Positions 1 through 8,681 of a DNA stretch of 64,000 nt are shown piece by piece. Numbering within the stretch: position 1 is the stretch's first letter; each line of letters starts with the position of its first letter. The notes under the pieces were generated by a model. The model worked only from the letters and a program-made list of their open reading frames with translations. It did not search any database and was not told the origin of the DNA. This DNA comes from Pseudomonas deceptionensis (lineage in GTDB: Bacteria > Pseudomonadota > Gammaproteobacteria > Pseudomonadales > Pseudomonadaceae): the NCBI RefSeq assembly GCF_900106095.1, contig NZ_FNUD01000002.1:3617501-3681500 (forward strand), written 5' to 3'. The position numbers and the translations under genes were made by a program.

Positions 1-1493
1 TTAAGCCCGCCAATCGCCTGATTGTTACCCGGCGCGTGGCTGAGGATCTGGGTGATTGCCTCACCCGCCAGCGTGGTGGACTTGACCTGCTCCGGCGACA
101 GTTTGCCCAGCAGGGCTTTTTGTTGCGGGGTGGCCTTGGCATCGACCCGGGTCGAAAACGGCAGGCCCAGTTCTTCAGTCATTTTCTGGTACAGCTGCGA
201 AGGATCGCGGCCGGTGCGGGCCGTCATCTCTGCAGCCAGCAACGATGGAATCAGACCGTCCTTGTCGGTCGACCAGACGCTGCCGTCCAGGCGCAAGAAC
301 GAAGCGCCCGCGCTTTCTTCACCGCCAAAGCCCAGCGAACCTTCAAACAGGCCATCGGCAAACCACTTGAAGCCCACCGGCACTTCGAACAGGCGGCGCT
401 CCAGGCGAGCAGCGACACGATCAATCAGGCCGCTGCTGACCACTGTCTTGCCGACTGCAGCATCCGCGCGCCATTGCGGGCGGTTCTGGAACAGATAGTC
501 GATGGACACGGCCAGGTAGTTGTTCGGCGCCAACAGGCCGCCAGATGGCGTAACGATGCCATGGCGATCGTGGTCCGGATCACAGGCGAATGCCACGTCA
601 AAACGCTCTTTGAGCCCGATCAAGCCTTGCATGGCATAGCTGGAGGACGGGTCCATGCGGATCCGGCCATCCCAGTCCACACACATAAAGCGGAATGTCG
701 GATCTACGCTGGTGTTCACCACGTCCAGGTTCAGGCCGTAGTGTTCGCCGATTGCCGACCAGTAGCGCACACCTGCCCCCCCCAGCGGGTCAACGCCCAG
801 ACGCAGGTTGGCACCGCGCAGGGTGTCCATGTCGATCACGTTTTTCAGATCGGCAACATAGGTGTTCAGGTAGTCATGGCGGTGCGTGGTGCTGGCCTTG
901 AGGGCCTGCTCGTAACCCATACGCTTGACCCCGGCCAGCTTGGCGGCCAGCAGTTCGTTGGCCTTGGCCTCGATCCACTTGGTGACATCGGTATCGGCCG
1001 GGCCACCGTTTGGCGGGTTGTACTTGAAGCCACCGCTTTCAGGCGGGTTGTGGGACGGGGTAATCACCACGCCGTCCGCCAGGCCGCTGGTACGGCCACG
1101 GTTGTAGCAAATGATTGCGTGGGAGATGGCCGGAGTCGGCGTGTACTCGTCGTCAGCGGCGATCATGGTTTCTACGCCGTTGGCCGCAAACACTTCAAGT
1201 GCGCTGGCGCCTGCCGGGGTCGACAGTGCGTGGGTGTCGATACCGACAAACAGCGGACCGTTGATGCCCTTCATCTGGCGATAGAGGCAAATGGCCTGGC
1301 TGATAGCCAATACATGCCACTCATTGAAGCTCAACTCAAACGAACTGCCGCGGTGCCCTGAAGTACCGAACGCAACACGCTGAGTCGCAATCGCTGCATC
1401 GGGTTGGCCGGTGTAGTAGGCGGTCACCAGTCGTGGAATGTCGACCAACAACTGAGCCGGAGCCGGTTTGCCCGCTAGAGGACTGAGTGTCAT
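1..1493 (-). CDS. pgm: Phosphoglucomutase (alpha-D-glucose phosphate-specific), 3' end outside window
   Basis: Interconverts glucose 1-phosphate and glucose 6-phosphate in the cytoplasm, feeding glycogen/trehalose and envelope sugar synthesis. About 497 codons are readable from the ATG; roughly 50 C-terminal residues expected for the ~548-residue E. coli-type enzyme lie beyond the left edge. Seen directly: the N-terminal [10 protein letters not shown] motif (residues ~42-51), the phosphoserine loop TPSHNPP with the active Ser near residue 147, the metal loop DPDHDRHG, and the GGEESAG sugar-binding loop near residue 390. Start chosen at the ATG giving [12 protein letters not shown], usual for the family. 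It stands alone on this strand, divergent from ecotin. The identification is secure; only the terminus is missing. Confidence 0.96.
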   Translation of the reverse strand, partial: MTLSPLAGKPAPAQLLVDIPRLVTAYYTGQPDAAIATQRVAFGTSGHRGSSFELSFNEWHVLAISQAICLYRQMKGINGPLFVGIDTHALSTPAGASALEVFAANGVETMIAADDEYTPTPAISHAIICYNRGRTSGLADGVVITPSHNPPESGGFKYNPPNGGPADTDVTKWIEAKANELLAAKLAGVKRMGYEQALKASTTHRHDYLNTYVADLKNVIDMDTLRGANLRLGVDPLGGAGVRYWSAIGEHYGLNLDVVNTSVDPTFRFMCVDWDGRIRMDPSSSYAMQGLIGLKERFDVAFACDPDHDRHGIVTPSGGLLAPNNYLAVSIDYLFQNRPQWRADAAVGKTVVSSGLIDRVAARLERRLFEVPVGFKWFADGLFEGSLGFGGEESAGASFLRLDGSVWSTDKDGLIPSLLAAEMTARTGRDPSQLYQKMTEELGLPFSTRVDAKATPQQKALLGKLSPEQVKSTTLAGEAITQILSHAPGNNQAIGGL

Positions 1494-1688
1494 GCAAAAC
1501 CTCGGGAAATAAGTGATTCGGAGGAAAAAAGGCAGTTTACTGGCAGTTCGACATCGACGCGAAGCAATCTATCCACACCCAGTGATCTGTTTTGCACTTT
1601 AATGCACTATTCGTTGTCTGAGGTTGATCCAGACACGTTGTTTACTTCACCTGGACGCACATTTTTAGCACTGAAATAAGGAAGCAGC

Positions 1689-2171
1689 ATGAAACCACTG
1701 GTGATCAGCGCAGCCGTTCTACTCTCCGTGAGTATGCTGTGCAGCGTGGCCAACGCCGCCAAACTGGAAGACGTCGCCCCCTACCCTAAAGCCGAGGCGG
1801 GCTTTAGCCGTCAGGTCATTCATCTGCCCAAGCAGAAGAATGAAGACGACTACAAAGTCCAAATCATCGCGGGCAAGACGTTGCAGGTCGACTGCAATCA
1901 GCAGCGCCTGGGCGGCAAACTGGAAGAGAAAACCCTCAAGGGCTGGGGCTACCCGATGTATCGCCTGAACAAGGTCAGCGGCCCCATGAGTACGATGATG
2001 GCGTGCCCCGAAGGCAAGGCCCACCCCGAGTTTGTACCGGTGGTAGGCGATGGTTTCATGCTGCGTTACAACAGCAAGCTGCCCATCGTGGTCTACGCGC
2101 CCAAAGACATCGAAGTGCGTTACCGCATCTGGTCTGCTTCCAAGCAGGTCAAGCAGGCTGTGAGCGAGTAA
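1689..2171 (+). CDS. eco: Ecotin, periplasmic serine protease inhibitor
   Basis: Dimeric periplasmic inhibitor of trypsin-like and chymotrypsin-like serine proteases, including neutrophil elastase in known examples. The 160-residue product has a signal peptide (residues 1-23, cleavage after SVANA), two cysteines for the conserved disulfide (VDCN and MMAC), and the reactive-site loop STMMAC, where the first Met is the P1 residue of E. coli ecotin. The C-terminal segment [17 protein letters not shown] is the family signature of the dimer strand. An AAGGAAGCAGC Shine-Dalgarno region precedes the ATG. It is monocistronic and followed by a strong hairpin terminator. Its targets here are unknown; the secreted metalloprotease of this window is not a serine protease, so it is not its substrate. 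Confidence 0.95.
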   Translation: MKPLVISAAVLLSVSMLCSVANAAKLEDVAPYPKAEAGFSRQVIHLPKQKNEDDYKVQIIAGKTLQVDCNQQRLGGKLEEKTLKGWGYPMYRLNKVSGPMSTMMACPEGKAHPEFVPVVGDGFMLRYNSKLPIVVYAPKDIEVRYRIWSASKQVKQAVSE

Positions 2172-2178
2172 TGAATGA

Positions 2179-2217
2179 CCTGTAGCCGCAGCCTTTGGCA
2201 GCGGCTACAGGCTTTTT
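2179..2217 (+). terminator. Rho-independent terminator after eco
   Basis: Eleven-base perfect stem (CCTGTAGCCGC with GCGGCTACAGG) and an 11-base loop, followed by CTTTTTGG. It sits between the convergent eco and sugar dehydrogenase genes. Confidence 0.8.
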
Positions 2218-2219
2218 GG

Positions 2220-3371
2220 CTACTGCAACCCCACGCGATACAAGACGCCGTCATCTTCATCAGTCAACACATACAGATACCCGTCCGGGCCCTGGCGCAC
2301 GTCGCGGATTCGCGCCTTGAGATCGCCCAGCAGACGCTCCTTATGCACGACCTTGTCGCCATCGAGCTGCAACCGGATCAGGTCCTTGTCCGCTAGGGCA
2401 CCAATGAACAGGTTATGTTGCCAAGGCTTGAAGCGGTCCCCGTCGTAGAACGCCATGCCACTGATCCCGGGGGATTTTTCCCAGACGTGATGAGGGCCGA
2501 GGGTGCCCTCTGCCGTTTGGCCCCTGGCTTCGGAAATGGGCTTGGAGGAGTAGTCAATACCGTGGGTTGCCAGCGGCCAGCCGTAGTTTTTGCCGCGCTC
2601 GATCAGGTTGATTTCGTCACCGCCCTTGGGCCCGTGTTCATGGGTCCACAAGGTGCCTGTCCACGGATTGAGCGTTGCCCCCTGCTGATTGCGATGACCG
2701 TAGGACCAGATCTCGGGCCTGACGCCTGCCTGGCCCACAAAAGGGTTGTCCTTGGGGATACGGCCGTCAGGGTAGATGCGGGCAATCTTGCCCTGCAACT
2801 TGTCGAGATCCTGGGAGGTCGGGCGCTGATTGTTTTCACCAAGGGCAATAAACAGATAGCCATCGCGGTCGAACACCAGACGTGAGCCAAAGTGATTGCC
2901 GGTAGACAGCTTGGGCTCCTGACGAAAGATCACTTCAAAATTGCTCAAACGGGTCAGGTCTTCCGACAAACGACCGCGGCCGACGGCGGTTCCGGCCTTG
3001 CCGTCTTCACCGCCACCCTCAGCGTAAGACAAGTACACCAGGCGGTCCTCGCCAAAGCTGGGCGACAACACCACGTCGAGCAATCCGCCCTGCCCTTTGG
3101 CCCACACCTGCGGTACGCCCGAGAGTGGCGCTGACAGCTTGCCGTCCTGGCTGACGACACGCAGGTTACCCGCACGCTCAGTCACCAGCATGCCTTGCCT
3201 GTCGGGCAAAAAAGCCAACGCCCACGGGTGGTTGAGCCCTTCAACGACGGGGGTTGCCGTGATCGTTCCGGTTTCGGTTACAAAGGTCTTCTGCCCGTCG
3301 GCATGAGCCGTGAATGCCACATTTAACAGCGCCGAGGCGCACAGCGTGGCCAGCAAGGTTTTTCTCAACAT
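2220..3371 (-). CDS. PQQ-dependent sugar dehydrogenase (soluble aldose dehydrogenase, YliI/Asd type)
   Basis: Predicted periplasmic six-bladed beta-propeller quinoprotein of the GSDH family (PF07995), which oxidises aldose sugars with PQQ. The 383-residue product starts at an ATG with AAGGA seven bases upstream; a TTG further upstream is less likely. A signal peptide ends near AHADG. Family motifs visible: LNHPWALAFLPD, GGLLDVVLSPSF, TGNHFGSRLVFDRDGYLF, GHRNQQG, EHGPKGGDEINL, and the C-terminal RIRDVRQGPDGYLYVLTD. The catalytic His of the family corresponds to the one in ...GHRN/HEHG regions; I did not assign it individually. The gene follows a small secreted Pro-rich protein by 14 bases and is probably co-transcribed. 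Substrate is not deducible; electrons would go to the respiratory chain. Confidence 0.9.
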   Translation of the reverse strand: MLRKTLLATLCASALLNVAFTAHADGQKTFVTETGTITATPVVEGLNHPWALAFLPDRQGMLVTERAGNLRVVSQDGKLSAPLSGVPQVWAKGQGGLLDVVLSPSFGEDRLVYLSYAEGGGEDGKAGTAVGRGRLSEDLTRLSNFEVIFRQEPKLSTGNHFGSRLVFDRDGYLFIALGENNQRPTSQDLDKLQGKIARIYPDGRIPKDNPFVGQAGVRPEIWSYGHRNQQGATLNPWTGTLWTHEHGPKGGDEINLIERGKNYGWPLATHGIDYSSKPISEARGQTAEGTLGPHHVWEKSPGISGMAFYDGDRFKPWQHNLFIGALADKDLIRLQLDGDKVVHKERLLGDLKARIRDVRQGPDGYLYVLTDEDDGVLYRVGLQ

Positions 3372-3385
3372 CAACCATTCCTTGT

Positions 3386-3748
3386 TCAATAGGGTTCGTC
3401 CCGAGGCTGGAGGGGCGGTGCGGCGGGTTTTGGAGGTGTTTGGCTGCGGGGATAGCCATTACCGATCTGGCCATTTTCGATGGAGGGTCTTGGCTGTATG
3501 GGGGCAGTCGAGGGGGCCCGAGCGCCCGGAACAGAATCCCCCGTGCCCTGACGGCTGTTGGGGTTTATGCGCCGGATCGGGTTGTTCGCAGGAGGGGTGT
3601 TGATTAACGGAGTGTTTTGCGCGATTCGTTCGGCTTGGGCCGGGAGTGCTGCGCGGGACTGGTGGTCCGGCAACGCTTGAGCCTGCGCTTGGGCGGCAAG
3701 CATGCCCCCCATCAGCAGGAGTAAAAAACTGGATATAGCCCTGTTCAT
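3386..3748 (-). CDS. Small secreted proline-rich protein, unknown function
   Basis: A 120-residue product whose ATG is preceded by GGAGG at good spacing; the longer frame upstream lacks such a site. A clear signal peptide (hydrophobic SSFLLLLMGGMLAAQAQAQA) is followed by a low-complexity body rich in Pro, Gln, Arg and Asn (for example NTPPANNPIRRINPNSRQG), and a C-terminus PPLQPRDEPY. No enzyme motif, cysteine or repeat unit is seen, so it is probably disordered in the periplasm. It lies 14 bases upstream of the PQQ sugar dehydrogenase on the same strand, which suggests an operon and perhaps a helper or leader role; that is inference only. Confidence 0.75.
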   Translation of the reverse strand: MNRAISSFLLLLMGGMLAAQAQAQALPDHQSRAALPAQAERIAQNTPLINTPPANNPIRRINPNSRQGTGDSVPGARAPSTAPIQPRPSIENGQIGNGYPRSQTPPKPAAPPLQPRDEPY

Positions 3749-3829
3749 CACGCCCTCCACTTCGAGTCGACCTAAAACCTTTGATGAGCTTTTGCGCAAC
3801 AGGTTCGGCTTTAAGGTTAACAAAACGTG

Positions 3830-4342
3830 TCAGACGTCGATTTCAGGACCAATCTCGATCACCGTTGACTCACGCGCCTGGGCCAGCAGCGCCTCACGGC
3901 ATACCTGGTAGCAATCCTCGATATGGCCATTGCCGACCATTTTCATCACGCCAAAGCTGATGGTTGCAGCTACCGCCTGCCCCACAAAAGGCACAAAGCG
4001 AATCACTGACTTGGTCGCAACCTTGGCGCCCATCTTGCGCACCAACGACATGACCAGGGTTCGGCTGATGAATTTTCCGATAACTTCACTGCCAATGCCG
4101 GTGACCGCCACAATGATCAGGCGCTTGGATCGCGAGTCCATCTGCTCGATCTGATGCGGGGTCAACCCGAATTTGCTGTTGATCGCCGGTAGCATTTCAA
4201 CCAAAAGCGCCACATCCGTACCGATATCGAGCCCGGGTATCGGAATTGCAGCAGCACCTGCCGATACTGCCGAACGTTTGGTGACCATGGAGCGGCACTC
4301 GTCACGGATACGGTCAAGCTCGGCTAATGACTTGATTAACAT
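3830..4342 (-). CDS. DUF697/YcjF-like membrane-associated protein, unknown function
   Basis: A 170-residue product beginning MLIKSLAELDRIRDEC, from an ATG with GGGGAA four bases upstream; the frame remains open further upstream but without a better start. It has a Gly/Ala/Pro-rich central hydrophobic stretch (SAGAAAIPIPGLDIGTDVALL) and a second one (RFVPFVGQAVAATISFGVMKMVG), the paired helical hairpins typical of the DUF697 domain found C-terminal to some GTPases and in stand-alone proteins. No GTPase domain is present. The protein probably inserts into or lies on the inner membrane. Family assignment is by eye and moderate; EcsC-like proteins are an alternative. It runs in the same direction as the downstream secreted Pro-rich gene, 81 bases apart. 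Confidence 0.75.
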   Translation of the reverse strand: MLIKSLAELDRIRDECRSMVTKRSAVSAGAAAIPIPGLDIGTDVALLVEMLPAINSKFGLTPHQIEQMDSRSKRLIIVAVTGIGSEVIGKFISRTLVMSLVRKMGAKVATKSVIRFVPFVGQAVAATISFGVMKMVGNGHIEDCYQVCREALLAQARESTVIEIGPEIDV

Positions 4343-4533
4343 AAGATTCCCCGACACAAAGAGATAACACGAGCGTAGTCTACTACGCCCTTCTGGCCAG
4401 CAAGGCAGGCCTGACTTCATGTAGAGGGTTGGCGGGGCAGGAAATTCAAAAAAACGGGGGGATATTTTAACTTCGCGGGGGGGCCAAGCAGGGAGTCAGC
4501 CTGTACTCCTGGGAAGTACAGGCTTGGCGTGGG

Positions 4534-4848
4534 TTACACGTCTTTCTTGATTTTTGCCCACTCAGACTTGAGTTTGCTCACGAAGGATTCTTTTGGGGTT
4601 TCCTTGCAGGCTGTCACAACGATTGGCGTGATTTTTGCGATACCGTCTACATCCAGCACCGCATCTTCAACTTTGCCCTTTTTGTTAATCGCCTCACCCA
4701 AGCCTACAGCCGTCGGCTGGAAACTTTCATCAACGGCCAGGAAATCCGCGCACGTCCATTTCGATACAGGCTGTTTGGTTTCAGCCTGAGCCAACGTAGA
4801 CAGTGCAACCAGACCCACAGCGCCCATTAACAGAATGTGCTTCTTCAT
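4534..4848 (-). CDS. HdeA/HdeB-family periplasmic protein
   Basis: A 104-residue exported protein: signal peptide MKKHILLMGAVGLVALSTLAQA, then a mature part of about 82 residues with two cysteines (WTCADFL and VVTACK) placed as in the disulfide of the acid-activated chaperones HdeA/HdeB. Family members hold periplasmic client proteins soluble at low pH. A TTG two codons upstream could also initiate, because AGGG lies closer to it; the ATG is preferred since it gives a canonical signal peptide. The gene is isolated, with about 250 AT-rich bases upstream that must hold its promoter. Membership of the HdeA fold is likely; acid-stress function in this organism is inference. Confidence 0.82.
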   Translation of the reverse strand: MKKHILLMGAVGLVALSTLAQAETKQPVSKWTCADFLAVDESFQPTAVGLGEAINKKGKVEDAVLDVDGIAKITPIVVTACKETPKESFVSKLKSEWAKIKKDV

Positions 4849-5101
4849 ATGCAAATATCCCTATTATCAAAGATTCAGTAACGTGTATTGCTGCCGCAAA
4901 GAACATAGTCGCAGACCGTGTACCTGTCAAAAAAACAGTCAACTTTAGATCTTTTTAATACGGACGTATCGCACGACACTTTTATACAACCAAACAATAA
5001 GCACAGTAACTTTGGCGATGATTTTATATAAATCCGCCTTTAATGCACCCATGAGCCTCTCCGGCCGACAGCAACTACATGCTGGCGGCCGGCATTACAT
5101 T

Positions 5102-6139
5102 TTATTGAGAAAGAATAACTTTCATGGCCTTCTCCTTGGCCGCATTGCCGAACACTTCATACGCCTGCAGGATCTCGGATAACGCAAAGCGGTGGGTAAT
5201 CAACTTGCCTGCATCGATCTTCCCGGACGCCACGGTTTTCATCAGCATGGGCGTGGTATTGGTATTCACCAGCCCGGTGGAGATGGTGACGTTCTGGATC
5301 CACAGCTTTTCCAGGTGCAATTCGACACTTTTGCCATGCACACCCACGTTGGCGATGCTCCCGCCCGGGGCTATGACCGATTGGCAGGTGTCAAAGGAGG
5401 CTGGAATACCCACGGCCTCAATCGCAACGTCGACCCCCACGCCATGGGTAATCTCGAATATGCGCTCGACCGCGTTTTGCGTATTGATATCGATCACATG
5501 CGTGGCGCCAAACCGTTGGGCGACTTCGAGCCGGTTGGTATCGCCATCCACCATGATCAACTGGGCCGGAGAATAAAACTGTGCCGTCAACAAAGCCGCC
5601 ATGCCCACCGGGCCCGCGCCGACGATCACGACGCTGTCTCCGGGCTTGACCTTGCCCGCGAGCACGCCGATTTCAAAGCCGGTCGGCAAAATGTCGCTCA
5701 GCATCACCAAGGCTTCTTCATCTGCCCCGGCAGGCACCGGGTAGAGGCTGTTATCGGCATGGGGGATACGCACATATTCAGCCTGGGTTCCGTCAATCGT
5801 ATGCCCCAGGATCCACCCGCCATCTGCGCAGTGGGAATACATCTGACGCCGACAGTTGGCGCAACTGCCACAGGAGGTGATGCATGAAATCAGCACATGA
5901 TCACCGGGCTTGAAATTGCGTATGGCCGGGCCGACCGCCTCAACCACGCCTACACCCTCATGGCCCAGAACGGTGCCTCGAGTGACTTCTGGCACATCGC
6001 CCTTGAGGATGTGCAGATCGGTTCCGCAGATGGTGGTGTGAAGGATACGCACGATGGCGTCGGTCGGTTTATCGATGACCGGTTTGGGGATGTCGGACCA
6101 GGATTTCTCGCCTGGCCCCTGATAGGTAAGCGCTTTCAT
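5102..6139 (-). CDS. Zinc-dependent alcohol dehydrogenase
   Basis: A 345-residue medium-chain dehydrogenase/reductase that oxidises an alcohol with NAD(P). Catalytic zinc ligands are visible in TICGTDLH (Cys38) and LGHEG (His60, Glu61), and the structural zinc lobe as Cys90, Cys93, Cys96 and Cys104 (TSCGSCANCRRQMYSHC). The Rossmann fold glycine motif VGAGPVG follows near residue 170, with an acidic residue (MVDGD) at the end of the second strand favouring NAD. AAAGGA precedes the ATG. It resembles the group of bacterial ADHs close to sorbitol/formaldehyde-type enzymes. It follows DUF2798 by 143 bases, and both are divergent from a LysR gene that likely controls them. Substrate unknown. Confidence 0.92.
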   Translation of the reverse strand: MKALTYQGPGEKSWSDIPKPVIDKPTDAIVRILHTTICGTDLHILKGDVPEVTRGTVLGHEGVGVVEAVGPAIRNFKPGDHVLISCITSCGSCANCRRQMYSHCADGGWILGHTIDGTQAEYVRIPHADNSLYPVPAGADEEALVMLSDILPTGFEIGVLAGKVKPGDSVVIVGAGPVGMAALLTAQFYSPAQLIMVDGDTNRLEVAQRFGATHVIDINTQNAVERIFEITHGVGVDVAIEAVGIPASFDTCQSVIAPGGSIANVGVHGKSVELHLEKLWIQNVTISTGLVNTNTTPMLMKTVASGKIDAGKLITHRFALSEILQAYEVFGNAAKEKAMKVILSQ

Positions 6140-6282
6140 GGTGGTTTTCCTTTACCGGATCAAGAAACAGCTGCGGCTACCTCTGATGTGCATCCTGCAC
6201 GGCAGCCCCGAAAAACACAGGTGCAGTTAAGCAGCCTTTTTCAGGAACACCCTTGCCACAGGTCATATAAATGCCTGTCAGA

Positions 6283-6558
6283 CTAACGGTGCGGATGGAC
6301 TGTTGCAGACACCAGTCTGCTCACGATCGGGCGTACCACCAGAACGCACAGAAAGGCAACGGGCATGGCCAGTTGATAGGCGTGCAGCACATTACTCAGG
6401 TAATCCCCCTCAATGCCCGAGTTAGCAGCAGTGATCACCAGGCACATCAGAAAAGCCATGATTGCCGACATGTAAAACGCGAACACATACGGCGTGGCCT
6501 GTGCAGATAGCTTCAGGCGTTTCACGGACAGGGTGTTAGAAGATTGTTTCGACGTCAT
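6283..6558 (-). CDS. DUF2798 small inner-membrane protein
   Basis: A 91-residue protein with two hydrophobic helices (FAFYMSAIMAFLMCLVITA and MPVAFLCVLVVRPIVSRLV) joined by the short loop NSGIEGDYLSN; this two-helix pattern with Pro-Val-Ala-Phe in the second helix is the DUF2798 family. The N-terminus is short and hydrophilic. Function of the family is not established. It is divergently placed from the LysR gene with about 130 bases between starts, and upstream of the alcohol dehydrogenase on the same strand, so the LysR product is a reasonable candidate regulator of both. Confidence 0.82.
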   Translation of the reverse strand: MTSKQSSNTLSVKRLKLSAQATPYVFAFYMSAIMAFLMCLVITAANSGIEGDYLSNVLHAYQLAMPVAFLCVLVVRPIVSRLVSATVHPHR

Positions 6559-6688
6559 ATCAGTCCATTTCCAGCTTCAACCTAAGGAATGAAGGACCTT
6601 AACAAGTTCAGAAACCTACAACTAGACGCCTCTCGATAGTTACTTTATAAAGAAAACCTTACGAATAGCCTTCTCGAGCCCATCCAAA

Positions 6689-7639
6689 GTGAATCTGTTA
6701 TCGGCAATTGCCAGCTTTATCAAAGTGGTCGAAACAGGCTCCATCGTAGGCGCGGCCAAACAGCTGGGGATCAGTGCCGCGGCCGTGAGCCAGACCATCA
6801 ACCGCCTGGAAGAACATCTGGGCACTCGCCTGCTGCAACGCACCACCCGCAGCATGGCGCTGACCGAAAACGGCACGCTGTACTATGCCAGAGTGAGGCA
6901 CATTGCCTCCGACCTGGAGTCGGCACAGCTGGCCCTCAGCAATGGCGAAACCGAACTTCAGGGTCGGCTATGCATTGCGTCGACCTCCGCGTTCGGGCGG
7001 CACGTGCTGGCCCCGTTGATTGCGGGCTTTGCTACGCGCTATCCGCGGTTGAGGCTTGAGTTGTGCACCACTGATGGCAAAATCAATCACATTCAGGAAG
7101 GCATTGATCTGAGCCTGCGGATCAAACCTCAGCTGGAGGAAGGGATCGTCGCGCGCAAGATCGCTTCTGTTCCTTTTATCGTCTGCGCCTCCCCGGCCTA
7201 TCTGGCTCGAGCCGGCACGCCCCGCACCCCGGAAGAGCTCCAGCAGCACGCCTGCCTGGCCTTTCGCTACCCGCTGGACGGGCGCTTGCTGCGCTGGGGG
7301 TTTATCCGCGACGGGCAGCACTACTACGCACCGCTGAATTTCACCGCGATCAGTGACGATATCGACGCACTGACGCAAATGGCGATCCACGGTGCCGGGA
7401 TTGCGCGCCTTGCCGAGTTCGTGGCTGCGCCCTATATAGAATCTGGCCGACTTATCACGCTGCTGAAAAACAGCCATGAATCGACCGAGTCCTACGCAGA
7501 ACCCCTGGATATTTACGCTTGCGTACAGGATCGCGCAGCCATGACACCAAAAGTTAAAGCCTTTATCGAATACTTAGCCGAACACCTGAAAATGCGCTGG
7601 CCAAAAGACAATATTTCGTACTCCACACCTGTTTATTGA
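6689..7639 (+). CDS. LysR-family transcriptional regulator
   Basis: A 316-residue regulator with an N-terminal winged helix-turn-helix (residues ~3-60: SFIKVVETGSIVGAAKQLG, SAAAVSQTINRLEEHLG, RLLQRTTRS) and a C-terminal periplasmic-binding-protein-like effector domain (about 90-300). Start is a GTG; upstream in the same frame there is no ATG before a stop, and no strong Shine-Dalgarno is seen, so the exact start is a little uncertain. The first residues MNLLSAIASF match the usual start of this LysR subgroup (AaeR/DsdC-like with AIASFVKV). It is divergent from the DUF2798-alcohol dehydrogenase genes and probably regulates them and itself. The effector is unknown. Confidence 0.9.
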   Translation: MNLLSAIASFIKVVETGSIVGAAKQLGISAAAVSQTINRLEEHLGTRLLQRTTRSMALTENGTLYYARVRHIASDLESAQLALSNGETELQGRLCIASTSAFGRHVLAPLIAGFATRYPRLRLELCTTDGKINHIQEGIDLSLRIKPQLEEGIVARKIASVPFIVCASPAYLARAGTPRTPEELQQHACLAFRYPLDGRLLRWGFIRDGQHYYAPLNFTAISDDIDALTQMAIHGAGIARLAEFVAAPYIESGRLITLLKNSHESTESYAEPLDIYACVQDRAAMTPKVKAFIEYLAEHLKMRWPKDNISYSTPVY

Positions 7640-7834
7640 GCGCTTTCCATGCGCACTAAGTTGGTGCGATCACTATTTGAATTACACCCCTAATTCAATA
7701 CACTCAAAACGATATATCACTAAAACGTAGTGCACATATCTGTACTGTAAGCAGAAAAATAAACGCTACGGATGAGTACTGTTTTTTAATGTACTGGTAC
7801 ACTCAGCCATCGAACCATTCAAGGAATGAATAAC

Positions 7835-8002
7835 ATGAACGTCACAAACAGGCGTGGCTGGAACTGGGCTTACCGAAAGATGCGCGACCTTCACTGCACC
7901 CGCACCTCTGCCGCTTACAGGGCAACCCTTTACGTACTCCGAGGCGACACAGGTACATTTATCTGTGAACTAACGCACAAAAAAATCCGCATCAGCCGGT
8001 GA
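7835..8002 (+). CDS. Possible small basic protein, unknown
   Basis: A 55-codon frame starting MNVTNRRGWNWAYRKMRD, with a good AAGGA Shine-Dalgarno nine bases before the ATG. The product is basic and contains two cysteines. No family is recognised. Supporting evidence is only the ribosome-binding site and the position in an otherwise gene-free stretch; it could be spurious. Confidence 0.35.
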   Translation: MNVTNRRGWNWAYRKMRDLHCTRTSAAYRATLYVLRGDTGTFICELTHKKIRISR

Positions 8003-8045
8003 TTGTTTTAGTTTCAGTGTTTTGGTCAGATCGTGTCCGACTAGA

Positions 8046-8063
8046 GTGTGCACTGCTGCACAC
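8046..8063. repeat. Inverted repeat GTGTGCA-N4-TGCACAC
   Basis: Seven-base perfect arms around CTGC. It could be a dimeric regulator site or a small hairpin. No run of T follows, so a terminator is unlikely. Confidence 0.5.
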
Positions 8064-8093
8064 TTGCAATACTTTAGTATTAATCCTGTTTAC

Positions 8094-8109
8094 ATGACTG
8101 CACAGTCAT
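8094..8109. repeat. Inverted repeat ATGACTG-CA-CAGTCAT
   Basis: Seven-base perfect arms around two bases, 48 bases (about four and a half helical turns) downstream of the first dyad measured start to start. The near-continuous palindrome suggests a protein-binding site rather than an RNA hairpin. Confidence 0.5.
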
Positions 8110-8309
8110 TGAGTCCCAAACTAAACCATTAATGCTTCCCGGACCTGTTCAGGAAGTTATTGGCTCCCACCCACGCAGAGGATGCTATTTGGGGGCCATG
8201 GGCGCCCTGCAAACACTTCAGCCCTGTCGTTACGCAAGCGAGGCAGTACAATTGCTCAGCCTTGCCAGATCATGACCCTCATCGATCGGGCCCCGAAGAA
8301 GTTTGGATA

Positions 8310-8519
8310 ATGCCGAAAAAGAATCCCGCAAACAGCCAGGCCGTCACGGCTGCCGACATAGAAAGGTCGATCCAGGCCCTGAACAAAATGGCCGAACGAC
8401 TTTGGGGGGATGGTCGGGAAGCTGAAGCAAAAGCCCTTCTCGATGCCCTGGACGCGTTGAACCGTGCACTGGACAGAATCAGGATTGGCGAAAGCCGCCG
8501 GGTCATTACGCTTCACTGA
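8310..8519 (+). CDS. Small helical protein, unknown function
   Basis: A 69-residue product starting MPKKNPANSQAVTAADIERS. The body is an amphipathic Ala/Leu/Glu-rich helix-loop-helix (IQALNKMAERLWGDG, EAEAKALLDALDALNRALDR) ending in a basic tail. The frame continues open upstream, but the ATG chosen gives a typical start and a weak GAAGAAG ribosome-binding site. I do not recognise a named family; it looks like a conserved small Pseudomonas protein. It lies between the LysR gene and a recombinase remnant in a region that may be a mobile-element scar. Confidence 0.55.
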   Translation: MPKKNPANSQAVTAADIERSIQALNKMAERLWGDGREAEAKALLDALDALNRALDRIRIGESRRVITLH

Positions 8520-8681
8520 TATCTGCTGGTTTTGGGCGTATTACATACCATCTGCCTCTGAAAAGGGAACCTTCCCGCACACAAACAGGAATCGCCTGAA
8601 TTGCCCCGGCGAACCTGAATTCTTTATTTTCCCTTCCGAATTGGATGCCCGCGGGCGGCTGAATCAGCGAAGGGTTTAATC

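Larger units (their letters stand above)
8003..8309. other. Gene-free stretch with two dyad symmetries
   Basis: No convincing gene. It contains two perfect inverted repeats listed separately and AT-rich sequence compatible with a promoter for the small gene that follows. Confidence 0.6.

Noticed and set aside
36-1361. 441-codon plus-strand frame opposite pgm
   Set aside because: Antisense of pgm, which carries every family motif.
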